DNA of 64,000 bases, taken from the NCBI RefSeq assembly GCF_000758665.1, contig NZ_CP009285.1, forward strand, positions 6,386,001 through 6,450,000, read 5' to 3'. The position numbers and the translations under genes were made by a program. Numbering within the stretch: position 1 is the stretch's first letter; every line of letters starts with the position of its first letter. The notes under the pieces are model-generated. The model was not told the DNA's origin. It did not search any database and was given only the letters and a program-made list of their open reading frames with translations. Below, one piece after another: positions 1-8,603 of this stretch. The stretch is from Paenibacillus borealis (GTDB lineage: Bacteria; Bacillota; Bacilli; Paenibacillales; Paenibacillaceae).

Positions 1-105
1 GCAAAAATGTTGTTGTAAAAAGGCGCCGATCTATTTAATCTAGTAAAGGCGGTTTTTTAACGTCAAGCTTACATCAAATTAGATCAGAAAGAGAAGTGAA
101 CTCCA

Positions 106-1416
106 TTGCAACGCGAAATTCAAGTTAACGAAAGACTCCCTTGGGGCCCGGGTTTCCTCCTGAGTCTTCAGCATTTGTTCGCCATGTTCGGCAGCACAGT
201 GCTTGTCCCCAACCTGTTCGGTGTAGATCCCGGCATGATCCTGCTGATGAATGGTATCGGCACCTTGCTTTACATTCTGATCTGCCGCGGCAAAATCCCC
301 GCATATCTTGGTTCAAGCTTCGCCTTCATCTCTCCGGTATTAAGTGTGCTAGATAAACATTCCGGCGATCATGAGCATGGATATTCGCTTGCACTTGGCG
401 CATTTATTGTTACTGGTGTTATTTTTATTCTAGTCGCTTTGATCGTGCGTTATGCGGGCACCGGCTGGATTAATGTCGTATTCCCTCCGGCGGTTATGGG
501 CGCTATCGTAGCAACCATCGGACTGGAGCTCGTTCCTGTAGCAGCACGCATGGCCGGACTGATTGCTCCTGAAGGAGTGGCCGCCACTGACTGGACTCCG
601 GATGGAAAAGCTATTACCTTGTCGATGGTCACGCTGGGCGTTACCGTACTCGGCTCCGTGTTATTCCGCGGCTTCCCCAAAATCATTCATATCCTCATCG
701 GTATCGTTACCGGTTATGTACTCGCTTATATCTTGGGCCAGGTAAATACAGGGGCTATCTCTGAAGCCCATTTCCTGTCCCATCCAACGATTATCACCCC
801 ATCTTTCGAATGGTCGGTAATTTTCACAATCATCCCTGTATCGCTTGTTGTTATTGTTGAGCATATCGGCCACTTGCTGGTAACCAGCAACATTGTCGGC
901 AAAGACCTGACCAAAGATCCCGGACTGGACCGCTCACTGATGGGTAACGGGATTTCCACGGTACTATCAGGATTCCTGGGCTCCACCCCGAATACCACTT
1001 ATGGTGAAAATATCGGCGTTATGGCGCTTACCAAAGTCTACTCGGTGTACGTAATCGGCGGCGCTGCAGTGATCGCTATCCTGCTTTCGTTCTCCGGAAC
1101 ATTCTCGTCGGTCATTGCTAATATCCCGCAGCCGGTCATGGGCGGTGTCTCACTCTTACTGTTCGGAGTAATTGCCGCATCGGGTCTGCGTATTTTCGTG
1201 GAGCAGAAGGTCGATTTCTCCAAAGCTACCAACATGATTCTGGCTACTCTGGTACTGGTGGTCGGCATCAGCGGTATCTCACTGACGATCTACGGTGTAC
1301 AGCTGAAAGGTATGGCACTGGCGACAATCGTCGGTATGGTTCTCTCCTTGCTCTTCAAGCTGTTCGAGGTTCTTGGCTTGTCCAATGAACAGGAAGCAGA
1401 GAAATCCGCTCATTAA
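106..1416 (+). CDS. uraA: Uracil permease, NCS2 family
   Basis: Proton-coupled uracil (possibly xanthine) importer of the NCS2/nucleobase-ascorbate transporter family, in the cytoplasmic membrane. The 436-residue protein has the family's usual length and is hydrophobic throughout. It carries the motif FPPAVMGAIVATIGLEL and the two conserved glutamates in VVIVEHIGH and TTYGENIG, which in E. coli UraA lie in TM8 and TM10 and contact uracil and protons. The start is a TTG after a weak GAAGTG site; no ATG fits better. It is single and ends at a bidirectional terminator shared with apt. Substrate (uracil rather than xanthine) is inferred from similarity to UraA. Confidence 0.88.
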   Translation: MQREIQVNERLPWGPGFLLSLQHLFAMFGSTVLVPNLFGVDPGMILLMNGIGTLLYILICRGKIPAYLGSSFAFISPVLSVLDKHSGDHEHGYSLALGAFIVTGVIFILVALIVRYAGTGWINVVFPPAVMGAIVATIGLELVPVAARMAGLIAPEGVAATDWTPDGKAITLSMVTLGVTVLGSVLFRGFPKIIHILIGIVTGYVLAYILGQVNTGAISEAHFLSHPTIITPSFEWSVIFTIIPVSLVVIVEHIGHLLVTSNIVGKDLTKDPGLDRSLMGNGISTVLSGFLGSTPNTTYGENIGVMALTKVYSVYVIGGAAVIAILLSFSGTFSSVIANIPQPVMGGVSLLLFGVIAASGLRIFVEQKVDFSKATNMILATLVLVVGISGISLTIYGVQLKGMALATIVGMVLSLLFKLFEVLGLSNEQEAEKSAH

Positions 1417-1570
1417 GCCCTGAATACTTATATATAATAGAAGAAACACGGTTATAAAGTACTTTTACGGACCGTAGAGCTCTTATCCTTTCAAAAAGAG
1501 TGCATTTCGCCGTGCTAACGACCGTGGTGCACTTATCACTTCTCTAGCCTATAAATTCTAATATTTCAAA

Positions 1571-1612
1571 AAAAAGCGGACTGCTGTCTTAAATCGACAG
1601 CAGTCCGCTTTA
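1571..1612. terminator. Bidirectional terminator between uraA and apt
   Basis: A 16-bp perfect stem (AAAGCGGACTGCTGTC with its complement) around a 7-nt loop, with A-tract and T-tract on its two sides, lies between the convergent uraA and apt genes and can end both transcripts. The 150 nt before it (1417-1570) contain no gene, only an imperfect 26-nt direct repeat. Confidence 0.9.
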
Positions 1613-1641
1613 TATTTCCCGGGAAAAGTTGTCCGGGTGAA

Positions 1642-2160
1642 TTAATCCTCGTAAGTCAACAGGGTAACCACTTCAATATCAGACAGCTTATTGCGTCCGG
1701 CCAGAGCCGTCAGTTCAATCAGGAATGCTGCGCCGACCACCTGTCCGCCAAGCTGCTCCACCAGGCTTACCGAAGTAGCGATCGTGCCGCCGGTAGCGAG
1801 CAGATCATCAGCAATCAGAACCTTCTGTCCCGGCTGGATAGCGTCTGTGTGTACGGCAAGGGTATCTTTGCCGTATTCCAGATCGTATCCCACTTCAATC
1901 GTCGCGTAAGGAAGCTTGCCGCTTTTGCGGATGGGCACAAAACCGACGCCCAGTGCATACGCCAGCGGTGCACCTACTACAAAGCCGCGCGCCTCCGGTC
2001 CGGCAATTATATCAATCTCCAGATGGGCAACAAGCGCCTTAAGCTCATCGATAGCTGCACGGTACTTGGCGCCATCTTTAAGCAGGGTAGTTATATCTTT
2101 AAAGCTGATTCCCGGCTGCGGGAAATCCGGAATCACACGAATACTGTCTTTGAAATCCAA
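1642..2160 (-). CDS. apt: Adenine phosphoribosyltransferase
   Basis: Purine salvage enzyme making AMP from adenine and PRPP in the cytosol. The type I phosphoribosyltransferase PRPP motif [13 protein letters not shown] and the GPEARGF segment are intact, and the length (172 residues) matches Bacillus Apt. The start chosen is TTG at 2160: AGGAG lies 9 nt upstream and the product then begins [14 protein letters not shown], which aligns end to end with B. subtilis Apt. An in-frame ATG at 2169 directly abuts the AGGAG and would add three residues, so it is less likely. It follows recJ on the same strand, the usual recJ-apt order of Bacillales. Confidence 0.96.
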   Translation of the reverse strand: MDFKDSIRVIPDFPQPGISFKDITTLLKDGAKYRAAIDELKALVAHLEIDIIAGPEARGFVVGAPLAYALGVGFVPIRKSGKLPYATIEVGYDLEYGKDTLAVHTDAIQPGQKVLIADDLLATGGTIATSVSLVEQLGGQVVGAAFLIELTALAGRNKLSDIEVVTLLTYED

Positions 2161-2249
2161 TAGTCTCATCTCCTAAAAGTTATGAGGACAGGATCATCCT
2201 CATCTGAATTCCCTGCAAAAACTCTTATACGGAAAGCAATTACAAAATG

Positions 2250-4652
2250 CTACGAGGCGCCTAACCGGCGTGACAGCATGAATTCCTGCAATTCGCCGCG
2301 GCTGCCTTCCATGAAATACTGTTCCATTTCAGCCGTCTTGCCCAGTCTGACAAAATGCTCTGATGCCGTCAGACTCTTGGCGGCAGGCTGCGTGACAAAG
2401 GTGATGCTGCCGCCGCTGCGTTTAATGAAATCAAGCTCATCGAATACATCGAGCATTCTGCCCAGCATACGCACACCCAGTGCAGACTGGCGGCTAAGCC
2501 GCAGCAGCACTTCATGCTCAGGGGTTGCGGTAGCTGCGATCGAGGCTATCAATTTATACAACGACTTGAAGTGATCACGGGTAGGAACCTGCAGCCGGTC
2601 ACGGCCGTCGCGGATCGAATGCAGCAGGGCAATATTCTCTGTGCGTGGAAATGCAGTGAACAGTGCCTCCAGCTGCTCCGGCGTTTCCGGCATATCCAGC
2701 AGACAGAGCAGTGTTATCTCTGTTTGGTCACTTCCCGAATCACCTTGATGCAACGGTGAAATCCCGGCATCCTCATCATAGACCCACAGCGACATGCCTT
2801 TCAGTTCACGCAGTGGTGACATACGGCTGTTCTGAAATACCGCCGCAGTCTTCACCGGGTTGCTGCCGCTGTAAGAGCGGATCAGCTCCTGGATATGCGC
2901 TGCCTGCTTGACTGCATCGGCAGCACCGCGCAGATCGAACAGCTGTGCGGCAGGCACTGCGAGGTCCTGCAGCATCAGCTGAGGCTTGCGTGAGCCGTTC
3001 CATTCGTTGACCGACAGCTCCGCCAGCACATCAATAAGGGTACCTGCAGGCAGCAGATCAGCCAGCGGCCCCTTACCGAAGGCTACCGCTTCGATCGTCA
3101 CCTTGTCCTGCTGCAGGACAAGCTTCAGATGTTTGCCGTCCTGGCCCATCTTGCGGGTTTCCTTCACAGCAGCTCCGCGCAGAATGAATCTCGGCAGCGG
3201 GTTAGCCATCCCGAAGGGGGCAAGCCGCTCCAGTTCAAGCGCAGCCTGCAGTGACAAATCAGCTATTGAGACCTCACCGTCTGCAGCCGTCACGGCTACA
3301 AAGTCCTCTGGTGTCAGGATAGATGCAGCATATGCGTTAAGCGCTGCATCAAAGTCTTCAAGCTTGTCCTGCGGCAGGCTCATTCCGGCCGCAGCCGGAT
3401 GCCCGCCGAAATGGTCCATCAATCCGGCACATGAAGACAAGGCCTCATAGATATCCAGCCCGGGAATCGAGCGGGCAGAGCCCTTGCACATTCCTGTATC
3501 CGGGTGAATGTCCAGAATAATAACCGGACGGTAATACTTTTCCAGCAGCTTGGAGGCTACAATACCGACTACGCCGACATTCCAGCCCTGCTCAGCGAGC
3601 ACAATAATATCCGGAAGCCCGGTTTGACTGATTCTCTCCTCCAGTTTGGCCGTAGCTTCCCCAACAATTCTCTCAACGACCAGTTGACGTTCCTTATTCA
3701 GGAGGTCAAGCTCTCCGGCAAATTGCTCCGCCTCTTCAGCATCCGAGGTAGTGAGCAGTGTGACCGCCCGTCCTGCATGATCCAGTCTTCCGCTGGCATT
3801 AATGCGCGGCGCCATGCCGAAGGCAATATTAACAGCGCTCACAGTACTCATCGTAATTCCGCTGACAGAGAGCAGCGCCCGAATCCCCGGAAACGGCGAA
3901 TTCCGCATGCTGGTGAGTCCCCGGCGCACAAGACTCCGGTTCTCCCCAAGCAGCGGCATCAGATCTGCAACCGTACCGATTGCGGCGATCTCACACCATT
4001 CCTCAGGAACTTCGCTGCCAAGGAGCGCCTCGGCCAGCTTATAAGCAACACCCACTCCGGCGAGACCCTTGAATGGATACGGGCAGTCTGGCAATTTCGG
4101 ATTAATGAGTGCATAAGCCTCAGGCAGCAGCTCGGGGGGCTCATGATGGTCTGTGACTATAACATCAATGCCCAGCCCGGAAGCGTAGGCAATCTGATGG
4201 TAGGCACTAATACCAGTATCCACAGTAATAACGAGAGATACTCCCTGCTGCAGCGCCCAATCAAGCGCATGATTATGCAGACCGTAGCCTTCATTGGAAC
4301 GATGAGGGATATAAATGTCAAAAGAAGCGCCCAGATGACGCAGAAGATAGATCATCAGCGCAGTACTGGACACCCCGTCTGCATCATAATCGCCATACAC
4401 CAGAATATGTTCTTCATCTTGCAATGCCTTTCGAATTCGCGGCACAGCCTCAGCCATTCCCTTGAGCAGGAACGGATCATGACTATCCTCTGCTCCGCCA
4501 TCCATGAATACCCGCGCTTTGTCTGCGGTATTCATGCCTCTTTGCACCAGCAGTGAGGAAAGAAGCGGAGAAATAGAAAGGCTCCGGGCCAGTTCCCCAT
4601 TTTTCTCGGGATCGGCTGCCGGAGATTGCCATCTTGTTTTTGAATGAAGCAA
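2250..4652 (-). CDS. recJ: Single-stranded-DNA-specific exonuclease RecJ
   Basis: 5'-3' exonuclease on single-stranded DNA, used in recombination repair and mismatch repair. It has the DHH-superfamily motifs DYDADG (residues 88-93) and DHH (168-170), which bind the catalytic metals, followed by the DHHA1 region, an OB-like part and a long C-terminal domain typical of Firmicute RecJ (800 residues here). The start is TTG with AAAGGTGAG just upstream. It sits 29 nt downstream of the cation-efflux gene and 89 nt upstream of apt, probably in one operon. Confidence 0.96.
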   Translation of the reverse strand: MLHSKTRWQSPAADPEKNGELARSLSISPLLSSLLVQRGMNTADKARVFMDGGAEDSHDPFLLKGMAEAVPRIRKALQDEEHILVYGDYDADGVSSTALMIYLLRHLGASFDIYIPHRSNEGYGLHNHALDWALQQGVSLVITVDTGISAYHQIAYASGLGIDVIVTDHHEPPELLPEAYALINPKLPDCPYPFKGLAGVGVAYKLAEALLGSEVPEEWCEIAAIGTVADLMPLLGENRSLVRRGLTSMRNSPFPGIRALLSVSGITMSTVSAVNIAFGMAPRINASGRLDHAGRAVTLLTTSDAEEAEQFAGELDLLNKERQLVVERIVGEATAKLEERISQTGLPDIIVLAEQGWNVGVVGIVASKLLEKYYRPVIILDIHPDTGMCKGSARSIPGLDIYEALSSCAGLMDHFGGHPAAAGMSLPQDKLEDFDAALNAYAASILTPEDFVAVTAADGEVSIADLSLQAALELERLAPFGMANPLPRFILRGAAVKETRKMGQDGKHLKLVLQQDKVTIEAVAFGKGPLADLLPAGTLIDVLAELSVNEWNGSRKPQLMLQDLAVPAAQLFDLRGAADAVKQAAHIQELIRSYSGSNPVKTAAVFQNSRMSPLRELKGMSLWVYDEDAGISPLHQGDSGSDQTEITLLCLLDMPETPEQLEALFTAFPRTENIALLHSIRDGRDRLQVPTRDHFKSLYKLIASIAATATPEHEVLLRLSRQSALGVRMLGRMLDVFDELDFIKRSGGSITFVTQPAAKSLTASEHFVRLGKTAEMEQYFMEGSRGELQEFMLSRRLGAS

Positions 4653-4681
4653 TACAGCTCACCTTTCTCTCACCTTGCAGA

Positions 4682-5644
4682 CTACTGAAGCAGCGTGGGA
4701 ATATCATTATCCACGAGCTCATGATTGCTTTTATAGGGATAACCCGGATCATACGGCACAACATCCATTTGAACCTCGCCTACATGTACAAACCGGTGCT
4801 GCAGCAGCTTCCGGGCGCATTCCGAGATATCCTGGGCTTCCATCACGCTGATCCGCGGATTTACGCTGATCTTGACATGAAGATTCACATAACTGCCTTC
4901 CTCCACTGCCTTGAGCTGCTCCACCCGGATGACTCCATGCACACGCTGGACAGTCTCAATGAAGCTGGCTGCCTCCTCGGAAGGAAGCTCCTGAATCTTT
5001 TTGCTGTAAACAGAGGAAGTGATTAATGAATAGCCTTTGCGGATAACCAGACATCCGGTCAGCAGCGCGGCAATCGGGTCCATATAGAGCATAGGATGCC
5101 AATTGAAATACCCGCCCGTCATGGCCAGAGCGATACCTATAAATACGGTTATGGAAGTATATAGACTGAAACGGTGGTTATCCGCATACGCGGCATGACT
5201 GCCATCGTTCTTTTTTTTGGAATAACGGTATTGATATTGAAAGATAGCCTCTTTGAACACAATGCAGATTAAGACAGTAACAAGTGCCGACTGCCCCGGG
5301 GCTGATAAATGTCCTCTGGTTAAATCACGAATGGCCGAGAAAGCAATCTGCAGCCCGCCCATAAGAATCAGCACAGAAAAAAGAATGGCTGCCATCGGCT
5401 CTTTATTTCGCTGCCCGGCCCGGCTGCCTGATGATCCTGCATACTTGTGTCCCTGCTTCGGGTTCCACGGAATAACCCCAGCCAGCTTGGCGGCGGCATC
5501 TGCTCCGGAATAGATGGCATCCCCCATCAATGCTTTGCTGCCTGAAAGATAACCGAAGGCGCCTTTGGCCAGAGCCAGCCCGACATCACTGAGGATTCCG
5601 GTCCAGGCAACGGTGTCTCTTGCAGCTAATTGTTTGTCATTCAT
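4682..5644 (-). CDS. Cation diffusion facilitator family transporter
   Basis: Likely divalent-metal/proton antiporter in the cytoplasmic membrane. The protein (320 residues) has about six hydrophobic segments and a C-terminal soluble domain like the CDF dimerisation domain. CDF metal-site positions appear as GDAIYSGAD in TM2 and ADNHRFSLYTS in TM5. Here the family's usual HXXXD pattern is altered, with Asp/Tyr in place of His, so metal choice cannot be predicted; Mn or Fe is a guess. ATG at 5644 has AAGGAGGG 7 nt upstream and is preferred over an upstream in-frame GTG/TTG-type start at 5680. Probably co-transcribed with recJ. Confidence 0.85.
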   Translation of the reverse strand: MNDKQLAARDTVAWTGILSDVGLALAKGAFGYLSGSKALMGDAIYSGADAAAKLAGVIPWNPKQGHKYAGSSGSRAGQRNKEPMAAILFSVLILMGGLQIAFSAIRDLTRGHLSAPGQSALVTVLICIVFKEAIFQYQYRYSKKKNDGSHAAYADNHRFSLYTSITVFIGIALAMTGGYFNWHPMLYMDPIAALLTGCLVIRKGYSLITSSVYSKKIQELPSEEAASFIETVQRVHGVIRVEQLKAVEEGSYVNLHVKISVNPRISVMEAQDISECARKLLQHRFVHVGEVQMDVVPYDPGYPYKSNHELVDNDIPTLLQ

Positions 5645-5719
5645 AACGAGGCCCTCCTTACCACTAGCAAGTAATCTCATGATGATGAAACCAGCTAAGA
5701 TGCTGATCCAAAGATTCCG

Positions 5720-5749
5720 AAAAGCCGCGTCGCTTGTGACACGGCTTTC
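5720..5749 (-). terminator. Terminator downstream of secF
   Basis: Stem AAAGCCG(C)GTC / GAC(A)CGGCTTT with one mismatch, followed by a T run on the minus strand. It ends the secD-secF transcript about 20 nt after the secF stop. Confidence 0.75.
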
Positions 5750-5764
5750 CGGGAAACTTAAGTT

Positions 5765-6667
5765 TTAGGCTTTGGCCGGGTTGCTCTTTACCGGTGTCTT
5801 CTGGCGTTTCTTGAGCAGCAGCCAGAGCGGGCTTGCAATAAAGATCGAAGAATAGGCTCCGAAGAGCAAACCGATTACCATGGCAAGTGAGAACATTTTG
5901 ATCGACTCTCCGCCCATAATCAGCAGGAAGAATGCGGCAATAAATACCGTAAAGGCTGTATACAGGGAGCGCATGAGGGTCTGGGACACACTCTTATTAA
6001 CGAGGGACTTAAGATCTTCATACGACTTCTGTTTACCGAACCGCAGGTTCTCGCGGATCCGGTCAAAGATAACGATCGTATCATTGATGGAATAACCGAT
6101 GATGGTCAGCACCGCGACAATGAAGGTCAAGTCCACCTCCAGACGGAAGATGGAGAAGATCGCTACAACCATAAATGCATCATGGAGCAGCGCCACGATG
6201 GAAGCCAGCGCAAACCGCCATTCAAAGCGGATACTTACATAAATAATAATCCCGATACTGGAGAGCAGCACCGAATAGATCGCATTGCGGGCCAATTCCT
6301 TAGCCATTTCTGTATCCACTGTGTTGACTTCAAAGGATGCCTTATCGTCAATCTTGGTGATTGCCGCTTTCAGGGTTTCACTTTGAGTGTCATCCAGCTC
6401 TTCATCGTAGCGGATGTTAACCCGCTTATCCCCGATGGTAATTGTAGGGTCATGACCAATCCCCGCTTCATCTAAAGCCGGCTGCAGCTGAGCCAGCGTG
6501 ATGCTCTTGGAGAGGGACACGTCCACGTTGGACCCGGCCTTGAAATCAACGCTGTAATTCAGGCCGAAGGTTGCCAGAAAGACCAGTCCCGCCACAGTAA
6601 GGGCGATGGAGAAAATATAGAAAAATTTACTTAAATGTACGAAATCAAGCTCTTTCTTAAAGCGCAC
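5765..6667 (-). CDS. secF: Protein translocase subunit SecF
   Basis: Accessory membrane subunit that with SecD drives late steps of Sec-dependent secretion using the proton gradient. About 300 residues with six membrane segments, the first followed by the periplasmic-type P4 domain. NYSVDFKAGS matches the family's GIDFxGG motif in degenerate form, and IGYSINDTIVIFDRIREN is the conserved TM4-TM5 signature. It overlaps the secD stop by about 10 nt. GTG at 6667 has AAAGGAG 10 nt upstream; GTG at 6676 lies directly beside that site and is an alternative start (303 residues). Confidence 0.94.
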   Translation of the reverse strand: MRFKKELDFVHLSKFFYIFSIALTVAGLVFLATFGLNYSVDFKAGSNVDVSLSKSITLAQLQPALDEAGIGHDPTITIGDKRVNIRYDEELDDTQSETLKAAITKIDDKASFEVNTVDTEMAKELARNAIYSVLLSSIGIIIYVSIRFEWRFALASIVALLHDAFMVVAIFSIFRLEVDLTFIVAVLTIIGYSINDTIVIFDRIRENLRFGKQKSYEDLKSLVNKSVSQTLMRSLYTAFTVFIAAFFLLIMGGESIKMFSLAMVIGLLFGAYSSIFIASPLWLLLKKRQKTPVKSNPAKA

Positions 6668-7910
6668 TGATGTCACTCTCCTTTACCCCAAATTGCTTCG
6701 GCTTTTTGAGTGCGCCGGCTTTAACCAGCACTGTCAGCATCCAGTGGGCAAAATAAAGGTTTGTTACAATACTAAGTACAATTTCCACAATCAGAATCAG
6801 CGCGAAGCCTTTAACCGCACCTGTACCGAAGGCGAACATGACAGCCGCTACGATAATAGTGGTTACATTCGCATCCATAACGGTACGGAAGGAGGTCTTG
6901 TTACCTGCTTTGACGGAAGACAAAATGCTCTTACCGCTGCGCATTTCTTCCCTGATCCGTTCATTGGTAATGATATTGGCATCGACTGCCATCCCTATAC
7001 CGAGAATGAACGCGGCGATACCGGGAAGGGTCAAGGTGAAATCAGCTATAACGAACACCAGAATCAGCAGCCAGGTATGAAGAATCAGCGCGAAGCTGGC
7101 CAGTACGCCCGGAAGACGGTACATAAACATCATGAATATCAGAATGATCAGGGAACCGACAATACCTGCTCTAACCGTTTGATCAAGTGACTGTTTACCA
7201 AGTGTTGCCCCTACGCTCTGGGAATATTTCTCCGTAAGCTTCAGCGGCAAAGCACCGAGATTGATCGTATCGGCGATCTCACGGGCCTCATCTAGTGTAT
7301 ATCCGCCGGAAATGGAAGCCTTACCATCGGTCAGGACTGCCCTAACATAAGGAGGATCGGACAACAATGTCTCATCCAGATAAATGGCGAGCTGCTTACC
7401 CAGGAGACGCTCTGTAATTTCAGCAAATTTAGCTTTGTCTTTAATAGAGATACTAATCTCAGGACGGTTGAGATTGTCGCGTTGAACTTCAGCCGCACCT
7501 TCAACAAAATCACTGCCTACGAGTTCAATCTTGCTGAAGACTCCAGCTGCATCACCATCAGCGGCACTGCGGAAGGTCAGAACTGCAGGTTCTTTCATTT
7601 TCTTGCGGACCTCGGCTTCGTCAGTAACGCCCGCAATCTTCAGACGGATGCGGTCCGTACCTTCGGTTGTAACCTCAGGCTCGCTTGTTCCGAGTGCATT
7701 CGCCCGTTTCTCCAGGCTCTCCGCTGTTTTTTGCAGCGAAGCACGGGTCAGGGTTCCTCCCGTATCCATGGGCTCGGCGTGGTACAGAATCTCAAATCCG
7801 CCTTTCAGGTCAAGACCTAGACGGACCTTGTCCAGCAGCCCGGGAGTTGTAAGTCCCATGACGCCGGTTAGGACGACCACGGTAATGATAAAGCTCAACA
7901 TTCTCTTCAT
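6657..7910 (-). CDS. secD: Protein translocase subunit SecD
   Basis: Partner of SecF in the SecDF complex. The N-terminal membrane segment is followed by RLGLDLKGGFEILY, the diagnostic SecD D1 motif, then the P1 head domain (residues ~45-235) and five further membrane segments including LPGIAAFILGIGMAVDANIITNERI split over D4/D5 (the conserved Asp in TM4 carries protons in SecDF). ATG with AAAGGGGA about 12 nt upstream. In B. subtilis SecD and SecF are one polypeptide; here they are separate overlapping genes. Confidence 0.96.
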   Translation of the reverse strand: MKRMLSFIITVVVLTGVMGLTTPGLLDKVRLGLDLKGGFEILYHAEPMDTGGTLTRASLQKTAESLEKRANALGTSEPEVTTEGTDRIRLKIAGVTDEAEVRKKMKEPAVLTFRSAADGDAAGVFSKIELVGSDFVEGAAEVQRDNLNRPEISISIKDKAKFAEITERLLGKQLAIYLDETLLSDPPYVRAVLTDGKASISGGYTLDEAREIADTINLGALPLKLTEKYSQSVGATLGKQSLDQTVRAGIVGSLIILIFMMFMYRLPGVLASFALILHTWLLILVFVIADFTLTLPGIAAFILGIGMAVDANIITNERIREEMRSGKSILSSVKAGNKTSFRTVMDANVTTIIVAAVMFAFGTGAVKGFALILIVEIVLSIVTNLYFAHWMLTVLVKAGALKKPKQFGVKESDISAL

Positions 7911-8140
7911 GCTCTAGCTAGTTCCCCTTTCATTACTCAATATTCCTATTATAGCTACGTGCGAAATCACCGTCAATTCAGGAGGAATGACGGTGCCGGA
8001 TTCACACAAAGAAACGGCCGGTTCTGCTTGTGGCGAGAGCCATCCGTTTGGATAGGAACTGTTGAAATACTCTTCTCTTACTTTACTGCTTCCTGTAGCT
8101 GTTTGCAAAAGAAAATCGTACCTTTTGGCAAATTAGCACG

Positions 8141-8392
8141 TCAGTTCAATCCCCGGTAGGCCGCAATGGTCAGATAATTCATATAACTGCCCGATTTCAG
8201 CGAATATATATCATTGACCAGTTTATGCAGAGGAGGTCTTCCTTCCTTAACATAGTTACGGCTGATGCAATCCCAAATATCCTTACCGGTCACATATTCA
8301 TAGCCGAGGAGCCGGAATTCCTCCGCTTTGCTGATGCACATGGCTTCGATTTCTTCACTAAGCTCGTCATATCTCCATTGTTCCGATTCCAC
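8141..8392 (-). CDS. comN: ComN-like post-transcriptional regulator
   Basis: A small soluble protein (83 residues) matching the ComN/YrzD family, which in B. subtilis acts post-transcriptionally on the comE late-competence mRNA. The core EEFRLLGYEYVTGKDIWDCI and PPLHKLVNDIYSL is the family's signature as I recall it. Position supports the call: in B. subtilis yrzD also lies between secDF and spoVB. GTG start with TTTGGAGGTG 7 nt upstream. The 220 nt between it and secD (7918-8140) show no convincing gene. Function in this organism is inferred. Confidence 0.85.
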   Translation of the reverse strand: MESEQWRYDELSEEIEAMCISKAEEFRLLGYEYVTGKDIWDCISRNYVKEGRPPLHKLVNDIYSLKSGSYMNYLTIAAYRGLN

Positions 8393-8603
8393 GTGTTGAC
8401 ACCTCCAAAGATTCCCCGTTACGAATGCTCAGAGGTAAATATTCGACCTCTCTGCCGTTCTTTCCTTCTTTCAGCCAAAAACTTGTCACATGGAAAGCTT
8501 GTCATGGAGTGGACCGGTAGCAGCATATCCTTATACAAGCCTTCTTGGGAGAGAGACAAATTCACCTGCAGTGTTTATCTAATTTGGGAAGAAGGAGTGG
8601 CCT

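Noticed and set aside
3504..4556. A 350-codon plus-strand frame
   Set aside because: Antisense of recJ, caused by its codon bias.
7914..8108. A 64-codon minus-strand frame between secD and comN
   Set aside because: No good start site and no recognisable sequence; kept as non-coding.
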